Assembly (NCBI GenBank): GCA_023213315.1
Contig: JAKCPI010006279.1
Span: forward strand, 1-64,000
Origin: Euborellia annulipes
Lineage: Eukaryota > Arthropoda > Insecta > Dermaptera > Anisolabididae
DNA length: 64,000 nucleotides
Reading direction: 5' to 3'
Below, piece after piece: positions 63,662-64,000 of this stretch. A program made the position numbers and the translations under genes. How positions within the stretch are numbered: the stretch's first letter is position 1; every line of letters begins with the position of its first letter. The notes beneath the pieces are model-generated. The model did no database searches. It worked only from the letters and a program-made list of their open reading frames with translations, and had not been told where the DNA came from.

Positions 63662-64000
63662 AAAAAAATCTGGTGTGACTGGTCGCACAGCATAGAACTT
63701 TCTCTTACCTTCGGTAATGAAAAGATGTGATCTGTGCTTGTCACACCAGATTTTTTGTGCCGACACATATATAGTTTCCACTGATATATAATTTTATATT
63801 AGAATTCAAGATGTAAAATTTATAAACGGGAAAATATTTATATTTTGTTTCCATGGCAAATACCATGTTTCATTTAACCGTCTTGTATAGTAATCTTGTT
63901 TAGTTAGACCACTACTCTTTTACTTCATAGGAATCATAGGAGAAATGGTTACCATGGTAACAACATATAAATATTTTCCCACGTTGATTTCTTAAATTCA
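63662..64000. repeat. Two HPR fragments head to head
   Basis: The plus copy (63662-63870) has the 5' hairpin, GTGCCGACACATATATAG and a variant X-box (GTTTCCATGGCAAA). An inverted piece follows (63905-63990) with TACTTCATAGGAATCATAGG and a perfect 14-bp palindrome, GTTACCATGGTAAC, at 63948-63961. The window ends here. Confidence 0.85.

Overview
This window is eukaryotic, very AT-rich, and almost entirely non-coding. It looks like an arthropod nuclear genome. The evidence is tRNA-derived SINEs, hAT, piggyBac-like and Tc1/pogo-type DNA elements, Penelope-like foldbacks with hammerhead-type cores, many microsatellites, and no prokaryotic gene organisation. I cannot name the species; a hemipteran-like genome is only a guess. 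No complete protein gene is present. Most short open frames are translations of repeats.

The dominant component is one interspersed repeat, called HPR here, with about 28 full or partial copies on both strands. A full unit is about 700 bp. In order it holds a 5' hairpin opening AATCTGGTGTGAC, a GTTACCATGGCAAC palindrome identical in form to an RFX X-box, an AGTACTAGTACT palindrome, a CAGA/CACA microsatellite, and a terminal hairpin ending GAGAAAGTAAAAAT. HPR copies are the main landing ground for other elements, so the order of insertion can be read directly. The best case is at 23779-28677: one HPR was split by a 4.3-kb hAT-type foldback (24140-28441, exact 8-bp target duplication), and that foldback carries nested MITEs, SINEs and three more HPR units.

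Layout: 1-8 kb holds a SINE with a nested hAT MITE, HPR fragments, and a TTAA-flanked piggyBac-like element (4944-6779). 8-20 kb holds GC-rich islands, a hAT MITE, a foldback with two hammerhead-ribozyme candidates (9714-10089), a second hammerhead-like foldback, and several HPR/SINE/hAT insertions. 20-35 kb is the HPR-dense zone with the composite foldback. 35-47 kb is mostly AT-rich single-copy sequence with a few MITEs and one convincing exon-like start on the minus strand (41128-40957). 46.8-49.6 kb has a GC-rich first-exon-like island and an HPR split by a pogo-like element and a SINE. 50-64 kb holds SINEs, a LINE 3' end, a promoter-like island (54.5-55.0 kb), foldbacks, a GCAATATTGC-rich MITE and more hAT MITEs.

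Functionally the window reads as a large intergenic or intronic region. Small GC-rich, repeat-free islands (8.5, 12.5, 17.1, 35.1, 41.0, 47.0, 54.7, 61.2 and 63.5 kb) are the best candidates for host exons, promoters or enhancers. If the 41-kb exon is real, the absence of any other exon-like segment at lower coordinates suggests that 1-40.9 kb is part of its first intron. Three SINE/LINE groups share one 3' tail, which suggests that a single LINE machinery mobilises them.
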